In this document: positions 35,010 through 45,881 of the stretch, piece after piece | How the letters are laid out: the number at the start of each line of letters is the position of its first letter | How positions within the stretch are numbered: position 1 is the stretch's first letter | From: Pyropia haitanensis | Taxonomy: Eukaryota > Rhodophyta > Bangiophyceae > Bangiales > Bangiaceae | Reading direction: 5' to 3' | Length of the DNA: 64,000 bases | NCBI GenBank assembly: GCA_008729055.1 | Contig: SDUX01000002.1 | Location: forward strand, 5,483,874-5,547,873 | Notes under the pieces: model-generated | What the model was told of the DNA's origin: nothing | Databases searched by the model: none | Seen by the model: only the letters and a program-made list of their open reading frames with translations | Position numbers and translations under genes: made by a program

Positions 35010-36167
35010 TTAGTCGTCGTGGCTGTCAGAGGGGAGTTTCCACAGCGGGAGTTGCGGGCACAGTTGCTCTGCTGTCTTCGAGGAAAAGGAACTGAGGAAG
35101 ATAAAATGGTCGCAGCGGAGCAGCTTCTTGACTTCGTGGTAACGAGCAGTGTCTTCACCTCGAAGGGAGTGGCACTCGTCAACCAGGACGACGCCGGCCT
35201 CGTCCAACCACTCGTCAGGGATGCTAAGAAGCATGTGGTACGAGGTGACTACCACGCAGCTCGACGAGACGTCCTCAAGCGCCTGCACGTCGCCTTCACA
35301 GCTGACAGAACACACGCTCGTAATGGGGTTCAGCCATTGTCGAGCCTCGCCGCACCACGTAGGCCGCCAGTGCGAAGGGCAAACGATCAACAGCGGCCAC
35401 TTGGACTGGAACTGGAGAGCGACGGCCAACGCGAGAAGGATTCTCTGGCGAACCTCCATATCACCGCTCAGCCGTAGCCGCCCGTTGTGAGAGACGGCAA
35501 AGCGCAGCGCATGCAGGAACTTCGGCGGCATGGTGTGCAACATACCGGGACGTAGAGCAGCCTTGATATCTGCATTTTCATCCGGCGTGGTTGACGACTT
35601 GCGTTCCTCAAACGTCGGAAGGTCGTCTTCCCAGGCAAAAAATTCGCACTGGGACTCGAAGTCCTCGTTAGCGCAGCCAAAGAAGAACTTGCCTTCGTTG
35701 CGCTTTCCATCGCTGACCTTACGGCGCTGCGAGATGGCGCCGTAACCGCAGAAGCACAGAGGGCAATCCGCCCACGAAAACGCATCGCAGGAGGGGCATG
35801 TCCAAAAGGGGCGACCGTGGTTAATGGTGGTTTTGCGAACGCGACGAAGGATGGTAGGCTCCCCACACTTGCGGCACGGAGGGAGCCCACCCGAATCGTC
35901 TGGGTAGACCACGTTGGCGGCGCGGCGTGCGGTGGACTCGGGCGACAACCACGAACGGGAAGTGGCTGCGGTACGGCCAGCGACCCGATCATCCGAGCAG
36001 CAGCTGCACCACTGTTGTCCCACGGAACGCCCTAGACGCCGAGGTGGATCCGGTCGGGACGTGGACAGCGCACCGGAACCGACGGGGAATACGCCTGGAG
36101 CAACGCCAGAGTTTCGACGCTTGAAAGGGAACAACAGCTGCCCCGTAAGTGTCCACGCCGCGAGCAT
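35010..36167 (-). CDS. GRF zinc-finger / degenerate SNF2 (SMARCAL1-like) protein
   Basis: Two tandem GRF-type zinc fingers are followed by the beginning of an SNF2 ATPase lobe. Finger 1 runs PPCRKCGEPTILRRV...NHGRPFWTCPSCDAFSWAD. Finger 2 runs CPLCFCGYGAISQRR...NEGKFFFGC...CEFFAWEDD. The ATPase part resembles SMARCAL1/ZRANB3: LRLSGDMEVRQRILLALAVA, then WPLLIVCPSHWRPTW, and Walker B as VVLVDECHSL. The Walker A GLGKT is replaced by EVRQR (about 35440-35473), so ATP binding should be lost. Motif III is also poor (FIFLSSFSSK), and the protein stops about 25 residues later with no second RecA lobe. The start is uncertain: ATG 36167, or an exon beginning after an acceptor at 36138/36137 (acggggcag). 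It may be a pseudoenzyme that binds nucleic acid through GRF fingers, or a decaying gene, although the frame itself is intact. Confidence 0.7.
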   Translation of the reverse strand: MLAAWTLTGQLLFPFKRRNSGVAPGVFPVGSGALSTSRPDPPRRLGRSVGQQWCSCCSDDRVAGRTAATSRSWLSPESTARRAANVVYPDDSGGLPPCRKCGEPTILRRVRKTTINHGRPFWTCPSCDAFSWADCPLCFCGYGAISQRRKVSDGKRNEGKFFFGCANEDFESQCEFFAWEDDLPTFEERKSSTTPDENADIKAALRPGMLHTMPPKFLHALRFAVSHNGRLRLSGDMEVRQRILLALAVALQFQSKWPLLIVCPSHWRPTWCGEARQWLNPITSVCSVSCEGDVQALEDVSSSCVVVTSYHMLLSIPDEWLDEAGVVLVDECHSLRGEDTARYHEVKKLLRCDHFIFLSSFSSKTAEQLCPQLPLWKLPSDSHDD

Positions 36168-37756
36168 GGCGCAAAAAAGCCCGCAAAGCTGCAGCACACA
36201 GAGAAAGACAGAACCGCACCCGCAAAGACCACCGCGAAAAGCCGTCAGCAGGCACGCACATAGCGAGTAGGAAGTTCGGAAAGAGAGGCAACTGATCAGG
36301 TATCGGCCTTCCCCTGCACACCCTAGCAACTTACGGCAGGCCCAGCACCACAGTGCAAGGGGGTTTACAAGAAAAACAAAGCGCCGATGCAGACTCACGG
36401 CCGCCGCTCTGAGCAGAACGCACACCCGACCAAGCGCTCATTCCCGGGGCGCCAGTGGCCTTTACGCGACACTCCAGTCTCTGGGGTACGTGGATAGGAA
36501 CCCAGGGCACCAGCGGCCAAGCGCGAGCCCCCCCCAGGCTGCTAACCGCCTGTGATCCTGGGCACCGGCCGGTAACTGGCTATCCGGCCCGCGCGGCCGA
36601 GGGGGGGGATCCTACGCTGGCGGTCGGCGGAGCACCCGGGCGGACGGTTGGCTGGGCCGTCCACGGACGGCGCCAACCAGGCGGCTGCGGCCGCCGGCGG
36701 TTTCGGCACCGCCTTCCCACTCCCCCCGCTACGCCCACTGGCTTCCCGCCAACGCACGAGCCCTCGACACCCTAGCCCGCCGCACGGACCGGTGCCGCTT
36801 GGCGGCGACGGACCGGCACGGCGGGTCCCTGTGTGCGGGCTGGCCGTTTCTTCTCTGGCGGGGGCCCTCGGCGCGGCGGGCGGCCTGGGCGTCGGGCACC
36901 GGCGCCTTCATAGGCGGCCGCGCGGGCCACCTCCGAGCGCCAGGCGCTCGGTAGCGTCCGTCGGCTTGCCCCGCGCCCCTGTCCTCCCCGCCTTTTCTTT
37001 GGGCGCTTCCACGGGCGTCCCTTTGTCGACTTGTTGGTGGTTTTCCCCACTGCTTACTCTTGACGCTTCTCTGTAGTTAGTTATAGTTCCCATACTAAAC
37101 GACAGTCTACGCTTTTGGCACATCCGTCTCCCTCACCAGCTACCTCCATTGACAGTGCCTTCAGGGGGCACGACGGGGCACGGTCGCCATAGGCCGGCCC
37201 GGTGTGGCAAGCAACCGTGTCGTCGCGTGCATCTACGCCGAGCGACGGAGGGCGCTTCGCGCCAGGCCACGGCCCTCAGGCGGGAGCAGGTGCACGCAGG
37301 GGCACGGACAACGCACGCCTCCCTACCGCAGCCTGCAGCGTCAGGGCAGTGGCTGGCCAGCAGGCTGCAGCCGACCGCCCTTCCCCAACTCAACACCACC
37401 TTGATTAGCCGTGGTTTCGTCAATCAAAAGACTGTAGGCTGTCAAGAATTGAAAGTCAAACTACGTTGACATTGGATACGTATGGGGCCAGAGATGCGTC
37501 GTCGGCTTGCTGCAAAGGCGGGAGGTGGCCACGACGCGAAGGTGAGACGGTCGGGCACCGCGTGCGCGTCCTCATCACCCGCCCCCTCCACGTCCATGTC
37601 CACGCACGCCCCCTACCCGTGTCCCGCGTTTCTCCCCCCCCCGCGTCTGCCCATCCCCGTCGGCATACCGCGCCCGCCCGCCCGCGCCGCGCACCCGCCG
37701 CCGCGGCGGCCCGTCGGTGTCCCCTCCTCCCCCCCCCCCCCCCCCGGTGCGGCGCC
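36168..37756. other. gap between SNF2-like and ITPA genes
   Basis: Open frames between 36455 and 37076 have coding-like patches in different frames but no recognisable domain. An AT-richer patch at 37060-37110 and 37400-37480 precedes the ITPA gene and may contain its promoter. Confidence 0.3.
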
Positions 37757-38339
37757 ATGTCCCCCCCCCCATCACCTTTGTGACGGGCAACGCCAACAAG
37801 CTGGCCGAGGTGCAGGCCATCCTCTCCGCCGCGTCCCCCCCCTGGCCATCACGTCCCGGCAGCTGGACCTCCCCGAGCTGCAGGGCACCCCCGCGGCGAT
37901 CGCGGCGGCCAAGGCCACCGCCGCCGCCGCCGCGGTCGGCGGCCCCGTGCTGGTCGAGGATACGGGCCTGGGGTTTACCGCCCTGGGGGGCCTGCCGGGG
38001 CCCTACATCAAGTGGTTCCTCGACGCGCTCGGGGTGGACGGGCTCGGCAACCTCCTCGCCGCGTATGAGGACAAGTCGGCGGCCGCGACGTGTACGTTTG
38101 CCTATTGTGCGGGGGTGGGCCGCCCCGTGACGGTCTTGGAGGGCGTCACGCGGGGGATCATTGTGGCCCCGCGGGGAGGGACCCGCTTTGGGTGGGACCC
38201 GGTCTTCCAGCCCGACGAGGGGGGGGGGCGCACGTACGCCGAGATGGAGGCGGCGGCCAAGAACGCAATCTCCCACCGGGGGCGGGCGCTCGCAAAGGTG
38301 CGGGCCTTCCTCGAGGCGGGGGGGGGGGGCGACGCGTGA
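37757..38339 (+). CDS. ITPA: inosine triphosphate pyrophosphatase (ITPA/HAM1)
   Basis: Hydrolyses ITP, dITP and XTP to monophosphates, keeping deaminated purines out of nucleic acids. Family signatures in order: ITFVTGNANKLAEVQAIL; SRQLDLPELQGTP; VEDTGLGFTALGGLPGPYIK followed by WFLDALG; GIIVAPRGG; FGWDPVFQPDE; YAEMEAAAKNAISHRGRAL. These include the substrate-binding FGWDP and SHR residues. Length is about 190 residues, the usual size. Two frame changes are required, at the C run just after ATG 37757 (about 37761-37770) and at the C run 37835-37841. An in-frame upstream ATG at 37717 gives only a poly-Pro leader, so 37757 is preferred. The G runs after the stop (38339-38480) are non-coding. 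Confidence 0.9.
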
Positions 38340-38447
38340 GGGGGGGGGGGGGGTGACGCGTGAGGAAGGGGGGGGGGTGGCGCCGACGGAGGGCGGGGGG
38401 GGGGGGGGGGGGGGGATGGTGGCAAGCGGACGAGTGCACAGAATGAA

Positions 38448-38479
<32 letters not shown>

Positions 38480-38899
38480 GCGAGGGGGGGGGACGGAGGC
38501 AGCGTCCCCCGCGCGTGCTCCGTGGTGACGGCGGCGGCAGTGGTGGCCCGGCGCAGTGGGGTCTGCGCTGTCCGGGGGACGCCCAGACGGCCGCGCGCGG
38601 CAGGCGCCCGTGCGCAACGGCGGCGGCGTGGCCGCGGGCGCGCGGGCCAGGCACGGGCGTGGGCGCTCGCGTGGAGCCACGTGGAGGAGGCGGAGCACGG
38701 GCGGATACCCACCAAAGCGTACGCGACAGACACAACCCGAAAAGCGCAAGAGGCAGCGAAACGACACCCCGCAGGCAGACGCGCGGCTCGCGGGCGGCTG
38801 CCCAGATGACGGCCGCGGAGGCACACGGACACGCCTCCCCGCCCCACTCCCCGTGCCCGCCGCCGCCGCCGCCGCCGCTGCCGCCGCTGCCGCTGCCAC

Positions 38900-38932
<33 letters not shown>

Positions 38933-38947
38933 CGCCGCCGCCGCCCT

Positions 38948-38981
<34 letters not shown>

Positions 38982-39218
38982 CCCACCGTCGTCCGCGCCC
39001 GCCGGCGCGTCCCGGTTGGCCAAGCTGCGGTTGCCGCGGCTGGCCGGCCGCCCGACCGCCCGTCCGCAGCGCGGACGCGTCGGCCGGGACGGCCGCGGCC
39101 AACGACCCGCGGGTGCCGCCGCGCGCCGCGCGGCGCGGCCAACGGCACGGCATTCCCGGCCGGCGAGCCGCCCCCCCCACTCCGCAGCAGCCGGTCGTCC
39201 CGAGTCCAGGATGGTGGT
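38340..39218. other. G-run and triplet-repeat region
   Basis: Very long G runs (38339-38354, 38397-38415, 38449-38478) and a (GCC)n block (38855-38990). The 13-bp motif GCGCAGTGGGGTC at 38551-38563 matches the ends of the element at 21.1-22.7 kb. No gene is seen. Confidence 0.4.
38551..38563 (+). repeat. dispersed 13-bp motif GCGCAGTGGGGTC
   Basis: Fourth occurrence in this window of the terminal motif of the 21141-22670 element; another lies inverted at 24164-24176 inside an intron. It may be a solo end left by excision, or chance. Confidence 0.4.
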
Positions 39219-39600
39219 CATCCATGAAGCCGTCGTCGTCCGCGGTCCCCCCAATGACGATGGAGAGGGGGGCGCGCCAGGGGCAGCCCCCACCCACCCT
39301 CCTCGGCCATCGTCTCGCGCGCAGCCGACACGACCCCCGTCCGTCTGGATGAGGAGGATGGTGTACGGTTGGTCGGGCTGGGAGACCCGCCCCCGACGCG
39401 AGCGTGGCAACGTGCCGCGCCAGGTCGGCAACGACGGTCGGCCTCGTACCGCTGCACCCCGTCCACGGTGCGGCGGTCGGCGTCGACGACGCCCTCCATG
39501 CCGTCGCACACGGCCGCCGCGGGGCGGTCCGCCGCCCCCAGCGGCAACCAGTGGGGCCCGTGATCCTCGGGCGGCACACCTCCAAAAGACCGCCGCCGCT
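39219..39600 (-). pseudogene. broken copine vWA-domain copy
   Basis: Reading across frames on the minus strand gives a copine-like vWA C-terminal half: FGGVPPEDHGPHWLPLGA; CDGMEGVVDADRRTVDGVQR; TVVADLARHVATLASGAG; QPDQPYTILLIQTDG; VVSAARETMAEEGG; APLSIVIGG followed by DDDGFMDD. The same blocks occur in the same order in the intact copine just upstream (minus-strand sense): FGGKLPPDY, GIDGVLEAYRSALDYV, RYSILLLITDG, ISIVILGVG. Four frame changes fall within 380 bp. Three lie by short G/C runs, but the YEA/TVVAD one does not. No C2 domains or MIDAS DxTxS are seen between 39600 and 40620. This is a diverged tandem duplicate, probably dead. Confidence 0.6.
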
Positions 39601-39640
39601 ACGCCCGTCGAGGCGGTGGCGGGCGGCACCCCCCCCCTCC

Positions 39641-39775
39641 CCCCCCCCCCCTCTCCTCCCACCCCCTCCCCCCCCCCCCCTCTCCTCCCACCCCCTCCCC
39701 CCCCCCCCTCTCCTCCCACCCCCTCCCCCCCCCCCCCTCTCCTCCCACCCCCTCCCCCCCCCCCCCGCCCGCCCC
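39641..39775. repeat. C-rich minisatellite
   Basis: About four to five copies of a roughly 30-bp unit built on CTCTCCTCCCACCCCCT plus a C run of variable length. Confidence 0.8.
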
Positions 39776-40350
39776 CCTCACGCAACCGGTGGCCGCCGGC
39801 AGCGCCACCCGCCACCCCCACCGACCCCCCCTCCACGCGTCGCGCCGCCACGCAGCCGCCGCATTCCCCCCCCCCCCGCCGCCGGGCGCGCCGCCCCAGC
39901 CGCCGCCGCGACCGTCCCGGCGGCGGCGGTCGTCCCACGCGAGGCGCCCGGCGGGGATGAGGGGGGGGGGGGGGCGGGGGGGGGGGCATGGCCCCGCCGG
40001 CGGTGGCGCTCCCGCCTCCCCCCCCGCCGTCGGCGATGGGCGGCGGTCGCACGGCCGCGGTCGTCGTGTGGCGGGCGCGCAGCTCGCGGGAGGGGCCGCC
40101 CGGGCCCGCCGTGCGTCGACGCGGTTGCGGCGGCCGCCGCCGCTGCCGCCGCCGCGGGCGACCGCCACGATGGCGGCGCCGCGGTGGGGCGGCACGCGTG
40201 CAGCACGCACCCAAAAAAAAAAAGGAAAGATACATTCGCCGCAGTCCCGGCCGCGTGCCGGCTCTCCCACGCCCGCGGCCGTCGGGCTCTCGGTCCTGCG
40301 GGATCCACGCCTGCGTCACGGCAGCCAGTCTCTCCCCTCTCCCCCCCCCC

Positions 40351-40584
40351 CGGCCGCTGCCCAAACCCTCCCTGCCACCACCGGTGTTCCCCCCTCAACC
40401 ACCTGCACACCCCCCTTGCGGTGCCCCCTCCTCCTCATCCCCCCCCCTCCCCCCCCCCGCCCCCCCCCGGCCGCTGCCCAACCCCTCCCTGCCACCACCA
40501 GTGTTCCCCCCTCAACCACCTGCACACCCCCCTTGCGGCGCCCCCTTCCTCCTCACCCCCCCCCCCCTCCCTCTCCGCCCCACC
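40351..40584. repeat. 117-bp direct repeat, two copies
   Basis: The unit beginning CGGCCGCTGCCCAA at 40351 recurs at 40468. Both include CCTCCCTGCCACCACC, TGTTCCCCCCTCAACCACCT and GCACACCCCCCTTGCGG, with a few substitutions, and end in C runs. It lies just beyond the copine 3' end. Confidence 0.85.
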
Positions 40585-40620
40585 CCCCCCCCCCCCCCTG
40601 CTCCGCCCGCGGCACCGCCC

Positions 40621-40848
40621 TCAAATATCCTCGTCCGCCCACCGGTCGGCCCGCCGGCGGCCCGCCGCCCGCGGCGGCCGCACCGCCGCCGCCGCGACCG
40701 CCGCCGCCGCCGCGCGCGGCGGATCATCGGCGGCCTGCTGCTGCCAGCGGCGGGCGGCGGCGGCGGCGGCGTCGGCGCCAGCCGCGGTGCCACCCGCAGC
40801 CGCCGGCGGCGGCAGCCCCGACGGCACCGCACCAGGCGCGGCGGCGGG

Positions 40849-40888
<40 letters not shown>

Positions 40889-43800
40889 TCGCCCCGCCGC
40901 GCCGTCCGCGTGCGCGACAGGCCCGTCGATGGGCGGCGGCGGCGGCTGTCGAGGCGTGCCTGCTGCTCGGCGAGCATCTGCTGCTGGAGCTGCAGCTGCG
41001 CGAGCAGCGCCCGCTGCTGCTCCATCATCAGGCGCTCCGCCTCGGCAGCATCGTCCTCCTCCTCACTGTCCAGGCCGTCGTCGTCGTCGTCGAGGGCGTC
41101 GCCGTCGCCGGGCGGGTACCCGCCACCGCCGGTGGGGGCGGGCGCCGCCGCCGCCGCTGGCGCCATGGGCGCCGCCGGTGCCGCCACCGGCGGCGGCGTT
41201 GCCGCAGACCGTGGCCGCCGTGGCGGCCGCGCCGCCGCCGCGACGGCCGCGGCGGCGGGTGGCGGCGGCGGCGGCGGCGGCGGCGCGGGGGCGCCCGGCT
41301 GCGGCCCGGGCGCGGCGGGGGTGCCCGTCACCATGATGGGCGCGGCGCCCCAGTCGTCTGCCGCGGCCGGCACGCCCGCCGCCGCCGCCGCCGCCGCCCG
41401 CTCCGCCGCCCGCCGCGCGTCCCGGTCGGCCCGGCGGTCCACACTGCTCCGCCGCCGCCGCCGCCCGCCGTCGCTGTCGTCCCGCGCGTCGGCGTGGCCG
41501 GGCGGGCCCGGCGGGTAGCCCGGCGGCCGCCGCGCCCGCTCCCGCCCGCCGCTATCGTCGCTGCTCTGCCGCCGGTGGGACCGGGACGAGGAGGAGTGGT
41601 GGTGGTGGTGGTGGTGGTGCCGCCGCCGCCGGTGGCGGCGGCGGCTGTCGCCGCTGTCGCTGTCGTCGGTGTAGCGGTCGAGGCCGCCGGCGTCGGCGGC
41701 GTCGTCGGCGGTGCGGCTGGGCGCGGCGGCGGCGGCGGCGAGGACCGCCGCGCTCGCCGTTGCCGACGCCATGTCGCCCACCTGCGAGGTGACCGCGTGG
41801 GTCATGGCGGGGGAGACGCCGACGGGGGGGTGGGGGGGGGGGGCGCCGCCGGTGGGGGGGGGGTGCCGCCGCCACGGGCGCTGCTGCTGGCGGCACCGCG
41901 CCCGCCGTGGTCACCGGCGCCGCCGTGCCGGCGGCGGCGGCCGTCGGCGGCGGCGGCGGCCCGAGCGGCACCGGCGGGTTGGGCTTGATGTCGCGGCTCT
42001 TCATAAAGCCGAGCAGCTGCGCCGGGATCTCCTCGAGCACCTTGGACGCGAGCACCTCGGGCGTGCCGCGGTAGCTGCGGAACGGCACGAACTGCACGAT
42101 ATCCCGCTCGACGAGCGCGTGCAGCGGGGACTCCTCGTCGTCGGCGTCGAGGAGGTTCATGTCCGTCCAGTCCGCGTCGCCGACGCCGAGGATGACGATG
42201 CTGATGGGCAGCCGCGACGCGCGGATGACCTGCTCCATCGTCGCCTCAATGTCGTTGATCGTGCCGTCGGTGATGAGCAGGAGGATGCTGTAGCGCTGGG
42301 AGGCTTGCGTCACGCGCTGGTCCGCCACGCCGCGCGCGACGCGGTCAATGATCTCGCTAAAGACCGTCGGGCCGGACAGGCGCACGTAGTCGAGCGCCGA
42401 CCGGTACGCCTCGAGGACGCCGTCAATGCCGACGCAGTCTGGGTTGTCCATGCCGTTGAGAGCGAAACAGTGGCTCGCGGTCGAGTAGTCGGGGGGGAGC
42501 TTGCCGCCAAAGCCGTACGCCTGGAACACCTGGTCCGTGTCGTAGAGCGCGAGGATGTCCCCGACGGCGCGGATGGCGAGCTCGTACTCGTTGGGCCGCC
42601 GCCGGTCGGTGTAGTGGAGCGTCCCCGGGCTGGACGGGTCCCCGTTCGAGGCGGTAAAGTCAATGCCGACGACCAGCGACACCTCACACCCGCCCATGAT
42701 GTAGTCGAGGAACGACGCGGACGACGACAAGCGGGCGGCGTGGACGACGAGGGAGCCCGCCTCCTTGCCCTCGCACACCATTGGGATGCGCTTGGTGTTG
42801 ACCAGCTGCCGCAGGTTGACCTCCGTCTCCGCCACCAGCCGCTCCTTCCCCATCCGCTCCGTCACGATGCTGACGCGCATCGGCTGCAGCGGGTCGCCGC
42901 GGCAGAGCTTTTGGGTGTTGACCGTGTGCCGCGGGAAGTTGAAGCACCCCTTGGCGCGCGCCGACGGCACGCCCACCCCCGACTGGTGGACCCGCAGCCA
43001 GTCGCGGCCGACCTCCTGCAGCCGCGAGATGTTGAGCCGCACCGCCGCGGTGCCGAGGCCGAGGACGCCCGCCGCGCGTGGCCGGATGTGCTCGACGCCA
43101 AAGTCCAGGTGCACCGTCTGTTTCAGCGTCGACACCTCCTCCGCGACGAACGTGACGTAGCCGTTGGCGCCGCCGGGCCGCTTGGCGCACAGCAGCGGCA
43201 CCTCGACGGCCTGGCCGTTGGCGCGGACGAGCTCCGGCACGCGCAGCGCGGCCTCGCCGATAAAGTCGTGGACGGACAGGTCCTCGTACTGGTCCGCCTT
43301 GGCGTCCCGGTCGTACACCTTGACGAGCAGCCACTGGGTGCGCTCGAAAAAGTAGGGCACCTCAAACGACGCCACCCACTGCGGGTCCAGCTGGTTCTTG
43401 ATCGTCTCGGTGACGCCGACGCGCGTCCAGCGGCGCGCGTCCGCGGCGGCGGCCTCGGCCCGCCGCGACCAGCTGTCCCGGTAGCGCGACTTTTTCTTCC
43501 GCTCCCCGCCGGCGACGGCGGCCACCACCTCCCCCGCGGGCGGCCGGGGGGCCCCCGCGGCTGGCACGGGCGGCGGCAGCCCCGCGTCGCGGGTGCGGCC
43601 GCCGGGCCGCGGCTCCGTCGGCATGTCGGGCGTGGACCCCCACGGCCGCGGGGTGTGCTCGGAGCGGCGGCGGGCGGAGCGGCTGCTGCCGCCGCCGGTG
43701 CTCCGCCGGCTGCTCGCGACGGACATGGACGCGCGGCGGGTGCTCTCGGACGCGACATCCAGTGACGACGCGTGGGCGTCGGCGGCGGTCGAGCCCGCCG

Positions 43801-43909
43801 CGTCGAGGTAGAGGACCGCAAACGGGTCGCTCTTGGAGAAGAGGTCCATGTCGCGCAGCGCGCGGCCGCGGAGGTGGATGTCGAGCCGCGTCTCGCAGGC
43901 GTCCACCAT
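40621..43909 (-). CDS. copine (C2A-C2B-vWA) with long low-complexity tail
   Basis: Calcium-dependent phospholipid-binding protein. Start at ATG 43909 (MVDACETRLDIHLRGRALRD). C2A follows, with FSKSDPFAVLYL, a Ser/Arg-rich insertion of about 120 residues, then ETIKNQLDPQW. C2B includes NISRLQEVGRDWLRVHQSG. The vWA (copine) domain has an intact MIDAS: DFTASNGDP, then YELAIRAVGDILALYD, FQAYGFGGKLPPDYS, ILLLITDGTINDIEATMEQV and LPISIVILGVGDADW. The domain ends about LGFMKSRDIKPNPP. A frame change at the C runs (plus-strand G runs 41824-41868) leads to an extra tail of about 390 residues with poly-Ala, a His run (41598-41618), acidic DDDDD, and a Gln-rich coil (LLAQLQLQQQMLAEQQ), ending RRADRWADEDI at 40621. 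If the frame change is not real, the copine ends within unrelated Pro/Arg sequence. The core assignment is secure. Confidence 0.93.
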
Positions 43910-45881
43910 GGTGGGCGACCAGGGGGGGGACCGCGTCAAAGACGGGAGGGACGGCTCAGGCGTAGGGAGGCAACGGGAGGAGAGGTCGGCCCGCAAAAAG
44001 GAGCAAGAACAGGGGGATCAAGAGCAGGCGAGCCGGTTCCACAAGAGGCGGAGAAGAAGACGCAGGATTCCCGTACAAGAAGAATGAAGATGTGCGTGTG
44101 GCGGTGGAGGCTGCCGGCGGCAGACCACCCGCCAGCTGATAAAAATGGGAACGCGTCCACGCGGTCGCCGACGCCGTCAACACCCAGGCCGTTGCTCTCT
44201 CGTCGAGGGCCCCGCCTGCGCGTGGGGCCCCAGCCAGGAGGGAGGGAGGGCGGAGGCAGACACCCGGCGGTCCGCCGGCCACCCAGGTTGCTGGCGGCGG
44301 AAGGTGCCCCCCCACAGCACCGGCGCGGCCCACAGAGACCGTCAGCAGAGCCCGGCCTCGCTGGCTACCCTCTTCCTCGTAGGCGCTTGGCAAACACCTT
44401 GTACGCGGCGGCCGGGGTGCAACAACGTGCGCACCCACCCGGCCGCGCACAAACGGCGGCGACAGTCAACGTGGGGCCCGCAGCCGCGCGAGGCGGCGGC
44501 TGCCAACGCGGCCGAAATCCACGTCACCGCCAGCCACAGCCGCAACAGGAAGAGGGGCACCGAGACTCCCCCCCCCCCGTCACCATCCCTCGCGCACGAC
44601 CCCGTCAGAGGGGCACCCCTGCACGGAGAGGGCGGCACGGGGGGGGGTGTGGGGGGGCTGTGCTGGATGGGAGGCCCACCGGCGGTCGCGTCTGGCGTCA
44701 CGGTGCGTCGCTTTGCGCGGCCGGCGGCGGCTGTGGTGGGGGCGGCGCCGCTGCGGCAGCCTTACAGCAGCCGACACCGGGTGGGGAGGACACCATGGCG
44801 AGGTGGGGGCCGCCTCCGGCGGGGAAAGAATGGGGGGCCGACGCGGTCCGTGCGTAGAATCTTGCGGTACGTACAGTACGGACAAGTCCACTGTCGACGG
44901 CCGAGGCCGAGACACAGCCGCGGTGTAGAGCTAGATAGGTAGTTGTATACAAACGCCACGAGAAGAGACCGAACTAAGTATTCCAGTTTGTCGACAACAG
45001 CAGGTGTGTCGTGAAGTGCTAAGCTATTTCTATAGACTGTGCCGCGGCTGACACGAGCGCGGAGCTGACAGGCTCGCAAGTCCACTCCACCGCCAGGTCA
45101 GCCGTTTGTTGCGCTCATTTCGCGCATGCCGCAGGTTGAATGCAGCCGCGGCACCCCGAGGAACGCTCGCGTACAGCCGCTACGGATGACCACGCCCAGA
45201 TGCTTCATCTCGCACCAGCCAATTGGCGCCGGCGTCGTGGGCCATGGACGCGCCGCTCAGGCTGGTGGTCTCCTCTCTTCTCCCTCCTGTTTGCTCGCTG
45301 TTGGTGAGAACGCAGCGGCGGGGGATTTATCAGAGCCGTCAACGTATCACCGTCACTGTGCGGGGCACGCACCAGTCACCGCTGCGGGCGACCCTGGGGC
45401 CGATTTTCCCCACGTGGGCATCCAACAGTGGCGGCTGTGAAAATGGTGGGCTCGTGGGCTGTCCCTGTTGGCCGTCGGCGAGTGGTCCCTCGACCGCCTC
45501 CAATGGGTGGGATCCCTGGGGCGCCAGCGTATGGCGAGAGGATGGCGAGCGGCTGATAGCTGACGACACGGAATTGCCCGCAGCCGGCTCGGATCAAAAT
45601 CGAGGACGGGCGGGCGGGTCACGGTGAACCAGAGCGGCCGTGTTTATTACATCATCTGCTGAGGAGGGACAGCACATCCGTCTGCCCCGTGGCCGCGCAT
45701 ACACTTCCGTGCGTTTTGTCCTTCCCCACAACGCACACCCCACGACATGTGTGTCGAGTGGTGCCGCCAGCTGCCGTTGTCGTCTCCACGTCGGGAACGG
45801 GTCCACACGGTGACGCACTAACCTCGACAGCATCCACCTCCCCCCCTCGACCCGCCCGCCCCCTCCCGCCGCCTCCCCCAG
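43910..45881. other. intergenic, no gene seen
   Basis: About 2 kb between the copine start and the lipoxygenase stop, so it must contain the copine promoter (leftward). A short AT-richer patch lies at 44860-45010. Open frames on both strands lack recognisable domains. Confidence 0.4.

Noticed and set aside
36455..37076. Overlapping open frames before ITPA
   Set aside because: Coding-like patches change frame and match no family; not listed as a gene.
37575..40364. 929-codon minus-strand frame
   Set aside because: It is mostly antisense to ITPA plus G/C runs; only a short piece contributes to the broken copine copy.
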